A DNA stretch of 47,081 bases, from the NCBI GenBank assembly GCA_002690925.1, contig NZGD01000051.1, positions 1 through 47,081 of the forward strand. The letters are read 5' to 3'. Of the stretch, positions 8,740 to 17,681 are shown piece after piece. The DNA is from Rhodopirellula sp. (GTDB taxonomy: Bacteria; Planctomycetota; Planctomycetia; Pirellulales; Pirellulaceae). Within the stretch, counting starts at the first letter, position 1. Each line of letters starts with the position of its first letter. The notes under the pieces were generated by a model. The model worked only from the letters and a program-made list of their open reading frames with translations. It ran no database searches and was not told the DNA's origin. The position numbers and the translations under genes were made by a program.

Positions 8740-9368
8740 CAAATACGGTTTTCAAAACACTGTTTTGTTGAGCCTTAGAAACCTAACAACAAGTAATGCG
8801 GAACTCCCTCGACGCAATCCAATATTAGTAATCACAGATATGCTGCAGGTGCTGCGCGTCATGCATTCGACCATGTCGTAAATATAAATCGACAACCAGC
8901 GGAGCAGCATCAATCACTCTACCCATCGCAAAATAACGAACCATCTGAACTTTACCCAAGACCCGACTGCTTTCGAATGGACACCCCAACTTTCCTGTCC
9001 TTGGCACCAGCATCCGCAGCAATCACACTCGCTTCTTTGATGAAACATGCTGCCTTTCTACCTTGGAGTTGCCTCTTCGGTGCTCGTTGAGTGGTACCAG
9101 ACCGGAGACATGTCGAAAGCCACCTATCTAGCGAACTTTATCATCCGCACGTTGGCCAGCGTAAAAAAACGCAAAGATCTTATTACTTTATTCGTCGTGC
9201 CTCGGTGGACTGTTCGGCATTGGGGAAACGGACAAGCACCCGTGCGTCCCAAGAAGAACTTGCTTACTTGGGTGATTGCGCGGCCTCACCTATAGCCAAG
9301 ATCATTTAAAAAACCTTGCATTTCCCGTCGGCATCCCTGAACCTCTGAAGGCCTAACTCACTCCTGAG
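8740..9368. other. Gene-free stretch between ispH and rtcB
   Basis: About 630 bases with no supportable gene. Frames are short and interrupted. A small palindrome (CAAAACA-C-TGTTTTG, 8753-8767) follows ispH but is AT-rich and lacks a T run, so it is a poor terminator. The stretch 9047-9160 (+) reads as a plausible peptide (FYLGVASSVLVEW then YLANFIIRTL), which recalls the C-terminal helices of TetR-type regulators, and 9277-9354 reads open to a TAA, but the frames do not join. A decayed gene is possible; I cannot name it with confidence. Confidence 0.5.
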
Positions 9369-10901
9369 ATGCAATCGGCAACATACTTCTGCCTAGAAAC
9401 GCCTCCTTTGAGAAAAATAGTGAACCAACTCATTCCCACTGGTGATGCAACAGCTATCTTGCCTGCCGGCGATCACGTTACCCCAATCAAAGTCTTTGGT
9501 AACGAATCTATCCGCAACTCATTTGACTCTGTTTGCCTTCAGCAAGCCGTGAACTGTCGACAAGCTCCTGGTGTGACGGAAGTCATTCTGAACCCTGACG
9601 CACACTGCGGTTACGGTGCCCCTATTGGCTGTGTCCTCGCCTCGCCGACACACATTTACCCAGGCCCAGTCGGCTTCGACATCAAATGCTCCATGAGCCT
9701 ACTGCAAACCAATTTGCCAGAGGATGCAGTCGATGATAGACGCACACGACGAGAGTTGATCCAAGCGATCGGTCGCCGCATCCCGACCGGAACAGGCAAG
9801 AGTTCGCGACACGTTCCCAACGGCCGAAGAGTGACCAAGTCGCTCGGAAACGAGGTGCTGATACGCGGTGCCTCTCATGCAGTCGCGGATGAGTTGGGGA
9901 TACCCGCTATTTGGACAGAAAGATGTGAAGACTCATCTCATACTGGGCACGACGGTCATATCGACTCACTTGCACGTCGACTGGCGGAACTTCAGCATGA
10001 AGGAGGCCTGCCGAACTACAATCGAAAAATTGAACAACTTGGTTCTTATGGTGGGGGAAACCACTTCGGCGAATGCGAAATCGTCGACATTCAGAACGAT
10101 GAGCCATCAAAGTCGGTTGCAAGTGACTTTGGATTACAACACCGAAAAATTGCGTTCCTTTCACATTGCGGTTCCCGAGGGATCGGACATCGCCTTGCAA
10201 CAGGACAATTCCGAGCTCTCGAAGAGCAATTTAAACGTTGGCAAATCCCATACCCGGCGGGCGACAAGCAACTGGTATACGCACCACTCGGAACCACGGA
10301 AGCGGATAACTATTTGAATGACATGGCGATGGGTGCAAACTTCGCAACTGTCAATCACCTGCTCATAAATGCACTGGTCCTGGAAGCTTTTCAGGAAGTC
10401 ATTCCCGGCACTCAAGGTGAGCTTGTGTACTTTATCAGTCACAACATTGCACAACGAGAAATTATAAAAGGTGTGCCGACATGGGTGCATCGTAAAGGTG
10501 CAACACGTGCACTGCCTGCAGGACATGCCACCCTTAAAAACACCCCATTTGCAAATACGGGACACCCCATCCTACTTCCTGGCAATCCACAAGCTGGCTC
10601 TGCAGTCATGGTTGGATTGCCCGGTGCGGATAAGAGTTGTTACAGCGTGAACCATGGCGCTGGACGAAGGCTGGGTCGGCGTCGAGCAATCAGGGAAATT
10701 GATCAAAAGCAAGTCGACGCCTCTTTCGAGGAAGCGGACATACTGACCAACTGCCGGCATTACCCGAGAGACGAAGCACCGGCAGCATACAAAGATTTTG
10801 AACAGGTCGTACAAAGCGTGGAATCAGCCGGCCTTGCGAGACAAGTAGCACGTCTTCATGCCAGATTTGTCATTAAAGATGCATCCGCAGCGGACGACTG
10901 A
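9369..10901 (+). CDS. rtcB: RtcB-like RNA-splicing ligase
   Basis: GTP- and Mn-dependent ligase joining RNA 3'-phosphate or 2',3'-cyclic phosphate ends to 5'-OH ends. The 510-residue product keeps the metal-site residues of the family: D104 and C107 in VGFDIKCSM, H232 in GGGNHFGE, H266 in SHCGSRGIGH and H358 in ISHNIAQRE. The guanylylated histidine is probably H429 in VNHGAGRR, with RKGATRALPAGH near 375-386. It deviates from the best-known members at the first motif (NPDAHCGYGAPIG for the usual PDVHQGYGFPIG) and in GFDIKC for GVDIGC, so it belongs to a divergent subgroup. No RtcA or archease gene lies next to it. The ATG at 9369 follows the only clear reading frame; no strong ribosome site is seen. 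Confidence 0.88.
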   Translation: MQSATYFCLETPPLRKIVNQLIPTGDATAILPAGDHVTPIKVFGNESIRNSFDSVCLQQAVNCRQAPGVTEVILNPDAHCGYGAPIGCVLASPTHIYPGPVGFDIKCSMSLLQTNLPEDAVDDRRTRRELIQAIGRRIPTGTGKSSRHVPNGRRVTKSLGNEVLIRGASHAVADELGIPAIWTERCEDSSHTGHDGHIDSLARRLAELQHEGGLPNYNRKIEQLGSYGGGNHFGECEIVDIQNDEPSKSVASDFGLQHRKIAFLSHCGSRGIGHRLATGQFRALEEQFKRWQIPYPAGDKQLVYAPLGTTEADNYLNDMAMGANFATVNHLLINALVLEAFQEVIPGTQGELVYFISHNIAQREIIKGVPTWVHRKGATRALPAGHATLKNTPFANTGHPILLPGNPQAGSAVMVGLPGADKSCYSVNHGAGRRLGRRRAIREIDQKQVDASFEEADILTNCRHYPRDEAPAAYKDFEQVVQSVESAGLARQVARLHARFVIKDASAADD

Positions 10902-10994
10902 AGTGATCTCGTACTCGGACTTGTGAATCATCATGCCCCTGCGTGCAAGCAATCGATCCGATCACATGCATGACAATCATGGGCCATGTATCGA

Positions 10995-12302
10995 TCATTC
11001 ACTTGGATCCACATTGTCCACGGTGGCAACACTGAACTGCTTAATAAGGGCATCTGTGCCAGGATCATGCCCCTGAATCATGAACGTGCCAGCCTTGAGT
11101 CGCAGACCACGCCGAGGATTCTCATCGCTCTTGCGATCATCAAACCAGTCACTCACCTGTACCCCGTTGACCCAAGCTGCGATGGATGGACCGTGAGCCA
11201 CCAACACAACTGTCGCGAACTTGTCAGTATCACCTGCTACCACACGCGCATCTTGTCGACGAAAAATTCCTCCGGTACCACAGTCCGCAGGCTTTAGTCG
11301 ATCGCCATCCTTTATTTCATTACTTAACTGGCACTCGTAGCCCATCATCACATCACCGGGAATGCATCGAAAAAAGATTCCGGAATTCATTTCATTCAAA
11401 GGAAGCTTATATTCCGCAAGCAGCACAAAGTCATCAAACGGCCGTTTCGATTCCAACTGAGTTCGCCCACCTTTCACCCGGAGACAACCCTCGTCCGTGA
11501 TACTGAAGTCACCTGGCATTTCTGGATACTTCGTCCACTGAGTCAATTCTGCATCAAGCAGCGAGTTCAAACCCAGTGGTCTCAGCCGAATATCGCGAAA
11601 CTCGATCCTGCCAGAATTGTGCTGCAGACCAATTCTTCCCTCAGCAACGTCCACCGTGTCTGTGTAATCACAAACATTGGTCCCATCGACGGATACCTGC
11701 AATCGTTTTCCGTCCATCACCATTTTCATGGAATGCCACTGATCCGGTTCAACTTTAAGTTCAGTTGCCTTCTTTCGTTTCACGATTCCGCCCGTTGGAA
11801 ACGGATTGTCGGCTGGCGCGATATTTACTTCATAACAATCTTCAGCCGGATTTTCAGGTCGCAAAGGTGTACGTAGAAACACACCACTGTTCGTGCCGTT
11901 GCCCGATTTGTATTCCAATTCGAGTTCAAAGTTCTGCCATGGAACCGAGGTACATAACAAACAGGCTTCACCGTCATCAACCACGATGCACCCGTCTTCG
12001 ACTCTCCAGTTTGCGTCACCTGCAACTTGCCATCCAAACAGGGTGTGGCCATCAAATAATCGAATCCAACCCTCAGCAACTTCTGCCTGAGGCAAACGGG
12101 CAGCAAGCAGTTGCCTAGCAGTCACTTCCACTTCTGACAACGGACTGGACTCAGCCTTCGCATCTGCACTTGTAACAGTATCAGCCGAGGCCGCAGATGC
12201 ATTATTTTCAGTAACGGGTTCCTCCTTTACTGGCTGGCAACCCACTGTTAGCACCAACAATGGCAGCATGAAAAGGGACCGATCACAAAATTTGCGTAAC
12301 AT
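10995..12302 (-). CDS. Lipoprotein with two DUF1080 (3-keto-disaccharide hydrolase type) domains
   Basis: Exported lipoprotein of 435 residues. The signal peptide (LRKFCDRSLFMLPLLVLTV) ends in a lipobox with the acylated cysteine at 22. An acidic, Ala/Ser-rich linker follows, then two concanavalin-like DUF1080 units in tandem: about 75-245 (starting GWIRLFDGHTLFGWQV, with NSGVFLRTP) and about 255-430 (with EMNSGIFFRCIPGD). Planctomycetes encode many DUF1080 proteins, linked to polysaccharide or keto-sugar breakdown. ATGs at 12350 and 12323 also lie in frame but overlap the sulfotransferase gene; the ATG at 12302 gives the proper signal peptide and starts 7 bases after the upstream stop, so the two genes are probably one transcript. 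Confidence 0.85.
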   Translation of the reverse strand: MLRKFCDRSLFMLPLLVLTVGCQPVKEEPVTENNASAASADTVTSADAKAESSPLSEVEVTARQLLAARLPQAEVAEGWIRLFDGHTLFGWQVAGDANWRVEDGCIVVDDGEACLLCTSVPWQNFELELEYKSGNGTNSGVFLRTPLRPENPAEDCYEVNIAPADNPFPTGGIVKRKKATELKVEPDQWHSMKMVMDGKRLQVSVDGTNVCDYTDTVDVAEGRIGLQHNSGRIEFRDIRLRPLGLNSLLDAELTQWTKYPEMPGDFSITDEGCLRVKGGRTQLESKRPFDDFVLLAEYKLPLNEMNSGIFFRCIPGDVMMGYECQLSNEIKDGDRLKPADCGTGGIFRRQDARVVAGDTDKFATVVLVAHGPSIAAWVNGVQVSDWFDDRKSDENPRRGLRLKAGTFMIQGHDPGTDALIKQFSVATVDNVDPSE

Positions 12303-12309
12303 GGTTCGC

Positions 12310-13575
12310 TTACCTGTATCCATAGCGTTCAAAGTAGTCCTGCCATTCATTCAGAATCAACGCTTCTTGTTCAGAAGGGAGTTGATGTTGATTGCGTTGA
12401 TAAGTTTTATGTTCTGAATCTGCCCACGCACGAATTGTCTCCTCAACTGACTCAAAGTCACTCAGCCTGAGTGTCTTATAGATACTTCGCAGTGTCTCCA
12501 CGGGATTGTTTGTGAGATCCTCAAAACGCACGTCGATTATACGAGCCGAGTCGATCGACTTGCGTTGCTCATGAAAGGCTTTGTACATCCGCCTCAAACA
12601 CTCAATAACATAATCTTCATGGAGATCATGGGTAGGTTTCTGCAAGGCCTGAACCTCATCCAGACCGCGCCATAAACGACAAGTTGAGGGAAACAGAGCC
12701 CGCGGATCTCGTGTGATGTGAATGAACTTTGCTTCTGGGAATTCACTCGCCAACGAGCCAATACGACCCGTGTGGGTGGGGCTCTTGATAATCAAGGGTC
12801 GACCGGTATCGACACTCACTTTAAGCAAGAAAGAACGTAATGCCTTCATCCACTCCTGCTTTTCTTCTTCAGGCACCCCATCAAAATCGAGGTAGTTCAT
12901 GTCCACCGCGACCTCATTGGGAAATGCGATCCGCCTATAAGGAGAGGGTTGACCTAAATTCATCAACGCAAACTCATCCTCCTGAGGCCGGTCCCATCCA
13001 GCTGCCATGTTGTCCATCGGTCTCTTACCAGGCAATAACCACGTTGCAAAACGCCTAAAAAACCATTCGGTAACCAGAAAATGGCACGGGGCGAAGCATT
13101 GGAAGGTAGAAGGACTGCTCAAACGCTCATCACGCACCATCAACTCATGCAACAAAGTGGTGCCGCTTCTCCAATGGCCAACGATGAACACAGGCGGCCC
13201 ATGAAGCTCTGCCTCTGCCAGTTTGCGGCGGAAAATGACACCCTGAATCAAAGCGAGGAGAGTGTTGAAAGGAGTGGCGAATGAAATCGCGACTGCCATC
13301 AGCAGGCGAGATGGGTGGATGCGGAATCGTCCCTGCCGGAGCAAACTCCACCAGGAACTTGGACGCATCCCATGCCAGAAACGAGGTGAATAGAAGGGGT
13401 AGTGATGAAATTTTGCCTTTGACGTTTTTTCTGATTCCGAGCTCGATTGGTCGCTGGGATCAGGCTTTTCGCAACTCTGATCCGATTCTGCACCAACTCT
13501 CGAGTCATCTTCTTGCTCCGCCGTGAAGGCAGCACCCTCGATCTCACGCGTATCAGATCCATCGGCTGCAGCCAT
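12310..13575 (-). CDS. Sulfotransferase family protein
   Basis: Predicted PAPS-dependent sulfotransferase (Sulfotransfer_3 type). It has the 5'-phosphosulfate loop FIVGHWRSGTTLLHE (about 130-144) and the 3'-phosphate motif FIHITRDPRALFPST (about 265-280), with a DRPQEDEFALMN segment between. The first 50 or so residues are acidic and Ser/Glu-rich and look disordered. A hydrophobic segment (LLMAVAISFATPFNTLLALI, about 91-110) precedes the catalytic domain and may anchor it to the membrane. The frame is open to a TTG at 13695, with a nine-base A run (coding strand) in that part; the ATG at 13575 is preferred but the start is uncertain. Acceptor unknown. It is directly followed by the DUF1080 lipoprotein gene. 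Confidence 0.85.
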   Translation of the reverse strand: MAAADGSDTREIEGAAFTAEQEDDSRVGAESDQSCEKPDPSDQSSSESEKTSKAKFHHYPFYSPRFWHGMRPSSWWSLLRQGRFRIHPSRLLMAVAISFATPFNTLLALIQGVIFRRKLAEAELHGPPVFIVGHWRSGTTLLHELMVRDERLSSPSTFQCFAPCHFLVTEWFFRRFATWLLPGKRPMDNMAAGWDRPQEDEFALMNLGQPSPYRRIAFPNEVAVDMNYLDFDGVPEEEKQEWMKALRSFLLKVSVDTGRPLIIKSPTHTGRIGSLASEFPEAKFIHITRDPRALFPSTCRLWRGLDEVQALQKPTHDLHEDYVIECLRRMYKAFHEQRKSIDSARIIDVRFEDLTNNPVETLRSIYKTLRLSDFESVEETIRAWADSEHKTYQRNQHQLPSEQEALILNEWQDYFERYGYR

Positions 13576-13879
13576 TAAATGCCGGCGCGAAACACCAGAC
13601 CCGTCACGGCCAGAGCCCCCGGTCGGATCAATGTTTGAGGGTACATGCGTAACACCCGCGACGGTTTTTTTTTGCGGTCGGAACGACTCTGTCAAGAAAT
13701 TTGACCAGGAAGAGCGAATAAGAACGGAACCAAAATGACCCCAACACTGTAGTTGACTACCGTGCAGTCGTGCAGCGGGATATCTTGCTGTCTCACGATG
13801 GATCTACCCCTATGATGATCTATCCGGGTCCCTGTCTGGCCCAACCGACCATAAAAACACCCGAATCACGCCTCATTTC

Positions 13880-14209
13880 ATGCAAACATCGTCCGAATCC
13901 GCAGACGAGCTGTCGATTGCTGATCTTCAGCGTCACATCCACCAAATGTACTACGAAAAGGATGCTGCCCGAGGAACGGACGGCACTTTTATGTGGTTAA
14001 TGGAAGAAATCGGCGAGTTAGCCTCGGCACTTAGAGGAAACGATCGAGAAAATTTGGCCGAAGAGTTTGCCGACGTCATCGCTTGGTTGGCAACCATCGC
14101 GAACGTGGCGGAGATTGACCTGAACGCTGCATTGCAAGCCAAATACGGCCGTGGTTGCCCCGGTTGTAGCCGTTTGGTTTGCGAATGCCCCAATTCCGAG
14201 AAGCCCTAA
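13880..14209 (+). CDS. MazG-like nucleotide pyrophosphohydrolase with C-terminal Cys cluster
   Basis: Small all-alpha NTP pyrophosphohydrolase of 109 residues, a house-cleaning enzyme that hydrolyses noncanonical or excess nucleoside triphosphates to monophosphates. The metal-binding pattern is visible as E42-E43-x-x-E46 (LMEEIGELASAL) and E61-E62-x-x-D65 (EEFADVIAWL). The C terminus carries four cysteines, 93, 96, 101 and 103 (CPGCSRLVCEC), probably a zinc knuckle; some archaeal and planctomycete relatives share this tail. Start ATG at 13880 follows the only open frame. It is 17 bases upstream of the membrane protein gene and may be cotranscribed with it. Confidence 0.88.
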   Translation: MQTSSESADELSIADLQRHIHQMYYEKDAARGTDGTFMWLMEEIGELASALRGNDRENLAEEFADVIAWLATIANVAEIDLNAALQAKYGRGCPGCSRLVCECPNSEKP

Positions 14210-14226
14210 AGCACGCACAAGTCTGA

Positions 14227-16425
14227 ATGTCGAAATTGCTCTACTTGATCGGTGCTACGCTTTGGACCGTGTGCCTACTTTCAACCGATAGCAGGACCGC
14301 GGACGCGGACGATCTGTCTTCTGAGGTCCACTTTGGAATTCAAGGTCATTACCGAGTTGGTGCCTGGACCGGTATTCGGTATTCGGGTTCTCAAAACGTT
14401 AGGACAGTGGAAACACGCGATGGAGACGGAGCCGAAGTTCTTTACAAACAGGCGAGTGACGTAACCGACGGTGATTGGGCGTACGCAGTTCCAGGAAGTG
14501 AAGCTGCCCCACTGATCCTCAGAAATGGTGACACAACGATCTCCAGCGGTCGCTTTCCTACCAGTGGTTCACCATCTCGTGGCCCCGCCATGATACCACT
14601 GGACATGAACTGGATTGTTGTGATCGGAGATCCACTCGGAGTCGATGAGGTAGGGGCCAACAAGCTACTGAATCGTGATGCCTCGATCGCGGTTTCCATG
14701 CCAACGGCACCGATAGAATTCCCCAATTCGATGATCGGTTACGAGGGCGTCGACATGATCATGATCAATGCAGCCGGAATTGATTTACTGCAGGGCCTAA
14801 AAGAACGGCAGCGTTTGGCCATTGAACAATGGATCACTGGTGGCGGGCATCTTTTCATCACGCTTGGTGAATCCTGCCAAGATCTTTTCAAAGCCGCACC
14901 TTGGCTTCAAAAGTTGCTTGGAATCACTGAACCCAAAATAACCAACATCGATCCTTCCGCGATCGAAACCTACACCTCGACCCAAAATCCGTTGAGAAAT
15001 TTCACAGGTCTCCGATTACCGCGAAAACGCGGAACGGTGCTCATCACGGGTAAGACAACTCGCCGCGTCAGCCTTCCTGTGGCTGCGGTTTATAACATTG
15101 GGTTTGGACGCATCACCGCAATCGCAGCGGACCTTGACGATGAAATGTTCACCGCCTGGCCCGAACGTCTTGATCTCATGACACAATTGACTGGCGAAAT
15201 ATTGCTCTCTGACAAGAGAGATATTGCGATCACGAATCGCGGCACAGCGTACGGGGACCTCGCTGGGCAACTTCGTGCCACACTTGACCAGTTCGAAGTC
15301 AAACGAAAGTTCGAATTTTCTATTATCTCGATTATTTTGATGGCCCTGATTGCTGTCATTGGTCCCCTTGATTATCTGCTAATCAACCGCTTCTTGGGGC
15401 GTCCGTTGCTGGGCTGGCTAAGCTTTCCCCTTGTTGCAATTCTGTTAACGCTCGTCCTCATGTACGAGGCGCGTCCCAATCTCGCCGAAGGCATTTCAAC
15501 CACCGATAACAATGCAGGGATTCTTCGCTGCAATCGTGTCGAAATCATAGACATCGATGCGATCGCAGGATTGGGCAGAGGCTTTCAGGCAAGCTGCATC
15601 TACTCTCATGATGCTGCATTACTTAACATCGACATCGATGAATCAAACAACTTTGACAAGCTGACAGACTCAATCCAACAATCACTACTAAGTCCGCTGG
15701 GCTATCCCGGTCAGACTTATGGTGGGATCCAGATTGCAATCGAAGACACACGAATGCCTCCCTACACCATTCGTATGCAGCAGAGTGGCGTCGAAAGCAC
15801 TGGTTTCCCTGGGGGACTGCTGCAAAATTCAATTGTTGGCGCTCCACTAGCCGCAAGGAGCAGCAAAAGTGTCCAGACTCTGCTTCGTTTCAAGCCCAAG
15901 CTCACCAACTTCCCAAACTTGCAACGCCGTGATGGAAGCGAACTATTAAGGGGTGAGTTAGTGAACCCACTTCCTGTTGACCTTTTGGATGGAATGCTCG
16001 TTTATCGGAATTGGGCCTATCTACTAAACACACGATTCCCTGCCGGTGGCCGTATTGAGCGCATTGATAGTCTGCGTCAAAAGAACTTTCGCTGGCGATT
16101 GTCTCGACAAACCGCTTTGGAAAGCAGTCGCGACACGGAGGAATGGGACCCGTCATCGGTTGAACTTCCCGATCGTGTTGCAGAGATGCTAATGTTCCAT
16201 AACGCCGTGGGTGGTAACCGATACACAGGACTGCGTGACGATGCTTTATCATCACTCGATCTCAGCCACACACTCTCTGATGATCGTTGCGTTCTGATCG
16301 GTAGGCTGGCTGATGAATTAACTACTCTTAAACTGAACAACGAAGAAATTGAGTTTGAAGGCAATGGCAAGAGCCTCACCATGATTCGTGTCATCCTCCC
16401 TGTCACGAGTGAGAAAGATCTTTAG
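14227..16425 (+). CDS. Membrane-anchored protein of unknown function next to an ABC ATPase
   Basis: Product of 732 residues that I do not recognise by name. It has an N-terminal hydrophobic signal (LLYLIGATLWTVCLLS), a large extracytoplasmic part with a glutamine-amidotransferase-like stretch (WITGGGHLFITLGESCQDLF, about 199-218, and an IGFGRITAIAADLDDE segment near 290), then two close transmembrane helices (about 363-385 and 392-415), and a second soluble domain of about 310 residues. This layout recalls the GldG/DUF4350 type of proteins that sit beside ABC transporters. The ABC ATPase gene follows after about 125 bases on the same strand, which supports a role in an export or gliding-type complex. 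That role is inference. Confidence 0.7.
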   Translation: MSKLLYLIGATLWTVCLLSTDSRTADADDLSSEVHFGIQGHYRVGAWTGIRYSGSQNVRTVETRDGDGAEVLYKQASDVTDGDWAYAVPGSEAAPLILRNGDTTISSGRFPTSGSPSRGPAMIPLDMNWIVVIGDPLGVDEVGANKLLNRDASIAVSMPTAPIEFPNSMIGYEGVDMIMINAAGIDLLQGLKERQRLAIEQWITGGGHLFITLGESCQDLFKAAPWLQKLLGITEPKITNIDPSAIETYTSTQNPLRNFTGLRLPRKRGTVLITGKTTRRVSLPVAAVYNIGFGRITAIAADLDDEMFTAWPERLDLMTQLTGEILLSDKRDIAITNRGTAYGDLAGQLRATLDQFEVKRKFEFSIISIILMALIAVIGPLDYLLINRFLGRPLLGWLSFPLVAILLTLVLMYEARPNLAEGISTTDNNAGILRCNRVEIIDIDAIAGLGRGFQASCIYSHDAALLNIDIDESNNFDKLTDSIQQSLLSPLGYPGQTYGGIQIAIEDTRMPPYTIRMQQSGVESTGFPGGLLQNSIVGAPLAARSSKSVQTLLRFKPKLTNFPNLQRRDGSELLRGELVNPLPVDLLDGMLVYRNWAYLLNTRFPAGGRIERIDSLRQKNFRWRLSRQTALESSRDTEEWDPSSVELPDRVAEMLMFHNAVGGNRYTGLRDDALSSLDLSHTLSDDRCVLIGRLADELTTLKLNNEEIEFEGNGKSLTMIRVILPVTSEKDL

Positions 16426-16521
16426 TTGGCAACACCAATCAACGACCCTGTGAACCAATACAGTTTTCACGTTGATGCCCCCGAACCAGAAATCAAAGAG
16501 TGGTCAGTTCCGACTGGCTAG
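16426..16521 (+). CDS. Possible 31-residue ORF in the gap before the ABC ATPase
   Basis: An in-frame TTG directly after the upstream stop opens 31 codons (begins ATPINDPVNQYSFHVDAP, then PEIKEWSVPTG after conversion of TTG to Met) that fill most of the 124-base gap between the membrane protein and the ABC ATPase. There is no ribosome-binding site and no known family. It could be chance, read-through extension of the upstream gene, or a remnant. Confidence 0.15.
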   Translation: MATPINDPVNQYSFHVDAPEPEIKEWSVPTG

Positions 16522-16549
16522 CACTTCCTCATAATGTCTGAAATCTGCG

Positions 16550-17488
16550 ATGATCAAAACAGTTGACCTTACGAAAAAATATGGTGATGCTTTCGCAATC
16601 AAAGGCATTGATCTTGACTTGCAAGCGGGTGACCTTTTTGGTTTCATCGGCCCCAATGGTGCAGGCAAAACCACAACCATGCGAATCATAGCCACGCTAT
16701 TGGAGCCGACTTGGGGCGAAGCCTACGTGTGTGACCACAGCGTTCATACCGCTCCAAAAGAAATCCGACGTTTGGTGGGATACATGCCTGACTTCTTCGG
16801 CGTGTATGACGACATGACTGTTGTCGAGTATCTCGAGTTTTTTGCTGCCTCCTACCGTATTGGCGGTCAGGACCGACGCAAACGCGTCGACGAAATGCTC
16901 GACGTAGTAGATTTGGATTTCAAACGGGATGCCTTTGCCAACACCTTGTCACGCGGGCAAACTCAGCGACTCGGTCTCGCTCGCACGTTACTGCATGACC
17001 CACAGGTTCTTCTGCTTGATGAACCTCTATCTGGTTTGGACCCGCGGGCACGAATCGAAATGCGGAACTTGCTGCGCAAACTCGGGGAAATGGGGAAAAC
17101 AATCATCGTTAGCAGTCATATTCTTCCTGAGCTAGCCGATGTATGCAACAAAGTAGGCATCATCGACAAAGGAGAGCTGAAACAGAACGCTACCAAAGGT
17201 GAGGTCATTCGCATGGTGCGTGAGCACACTGTATTGGTCATCCAACCTGCCGATCGAAATAAACTGGAAAGCATCGCGAAGTTGCTCAATCAGCAAGAGA
17301 AAGTCCAAGCATGTGAACTGGGGGATGATGCAATGAGAGTGATCTTGGAAAGTGGCGTTGAGCAATACAGCGAGCTACCCAAGCTGCTCATCGAAAATGG
17401 CATCGACTTACGTCGTTTCTCGGAAGAAGAACTTGATCTTGAGTCCGCTTTCATGGCGTTGACCAAGGGCACCAGTGATCGCATGTGA
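16550..17488 (+). CDS. ABC transporter ATP-binding protein
   Basis: ATPase subunit of an ABC-2 type exporter, 312 residues. Walker A is GPNGAGKTTT (about 34-43), the Q-loop region has GYMPDFFGVYDDMTVVEYL, the signature is LSRGQTQRLGLAR (about 135-147), Walker B is VLLLDEPLSGLDP (about 155-167), and the switch histidine is in SSHILPELADV. A C-terminal domain of about 90 residues follows, as in CcmA/NatA-like proteins. The expected permease gene does not follow: the next gene is holA on the other strand. The upstream two-helix membrane protein may be its partner or the permease may be elsewhere. The ATG at 16550 matches the usual MIKTVDLTKKYG start. Confidence 0.93.
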   Translation: MIKTVDLTKKYGDAFAIKGIDLDLQAGDLFGFIGPNGAGKTTTMRIIATLLEPTWGEAYVCDHSVHTAPKEIRRLVGYMPDFFGVYDDMTVVEYLEFFAASYRIGGQDRRKRVDEMLDVVDLDFKRDAFANTLSRGQTQRLGLARTLLHDPQVLLLDEPLSGLDPRARIEMRNLLRKLGEMGKTIIVSSHILPELADVCNKVGIIDKGELKQNATKGEVIRMVREHTVLVIQPADRNKLESIAKLLNQQEKVQACELGDDAMRVILESGVEQYSELPKLLIENGIDLRRFSEEELDLESAFMALTKGTSDRM

Positions 17489-17681
17489 ATCACCGCAAAC
17501 AGCCCAAACAGAATTTTTGCTCCACATTTTTCTCTACAACGCAATCCGCGAGCCAGACAGGCTACCGAAGGTTGCTTAGGAAATCCAAGACGCGACGCGG
17601 GGTGATAACCATCCTCGCTATTCGCTACTCACTAGCGGAGCGAAATTCCACCAAGGCCTGATTAAGCCGTGACTTCCAAAT

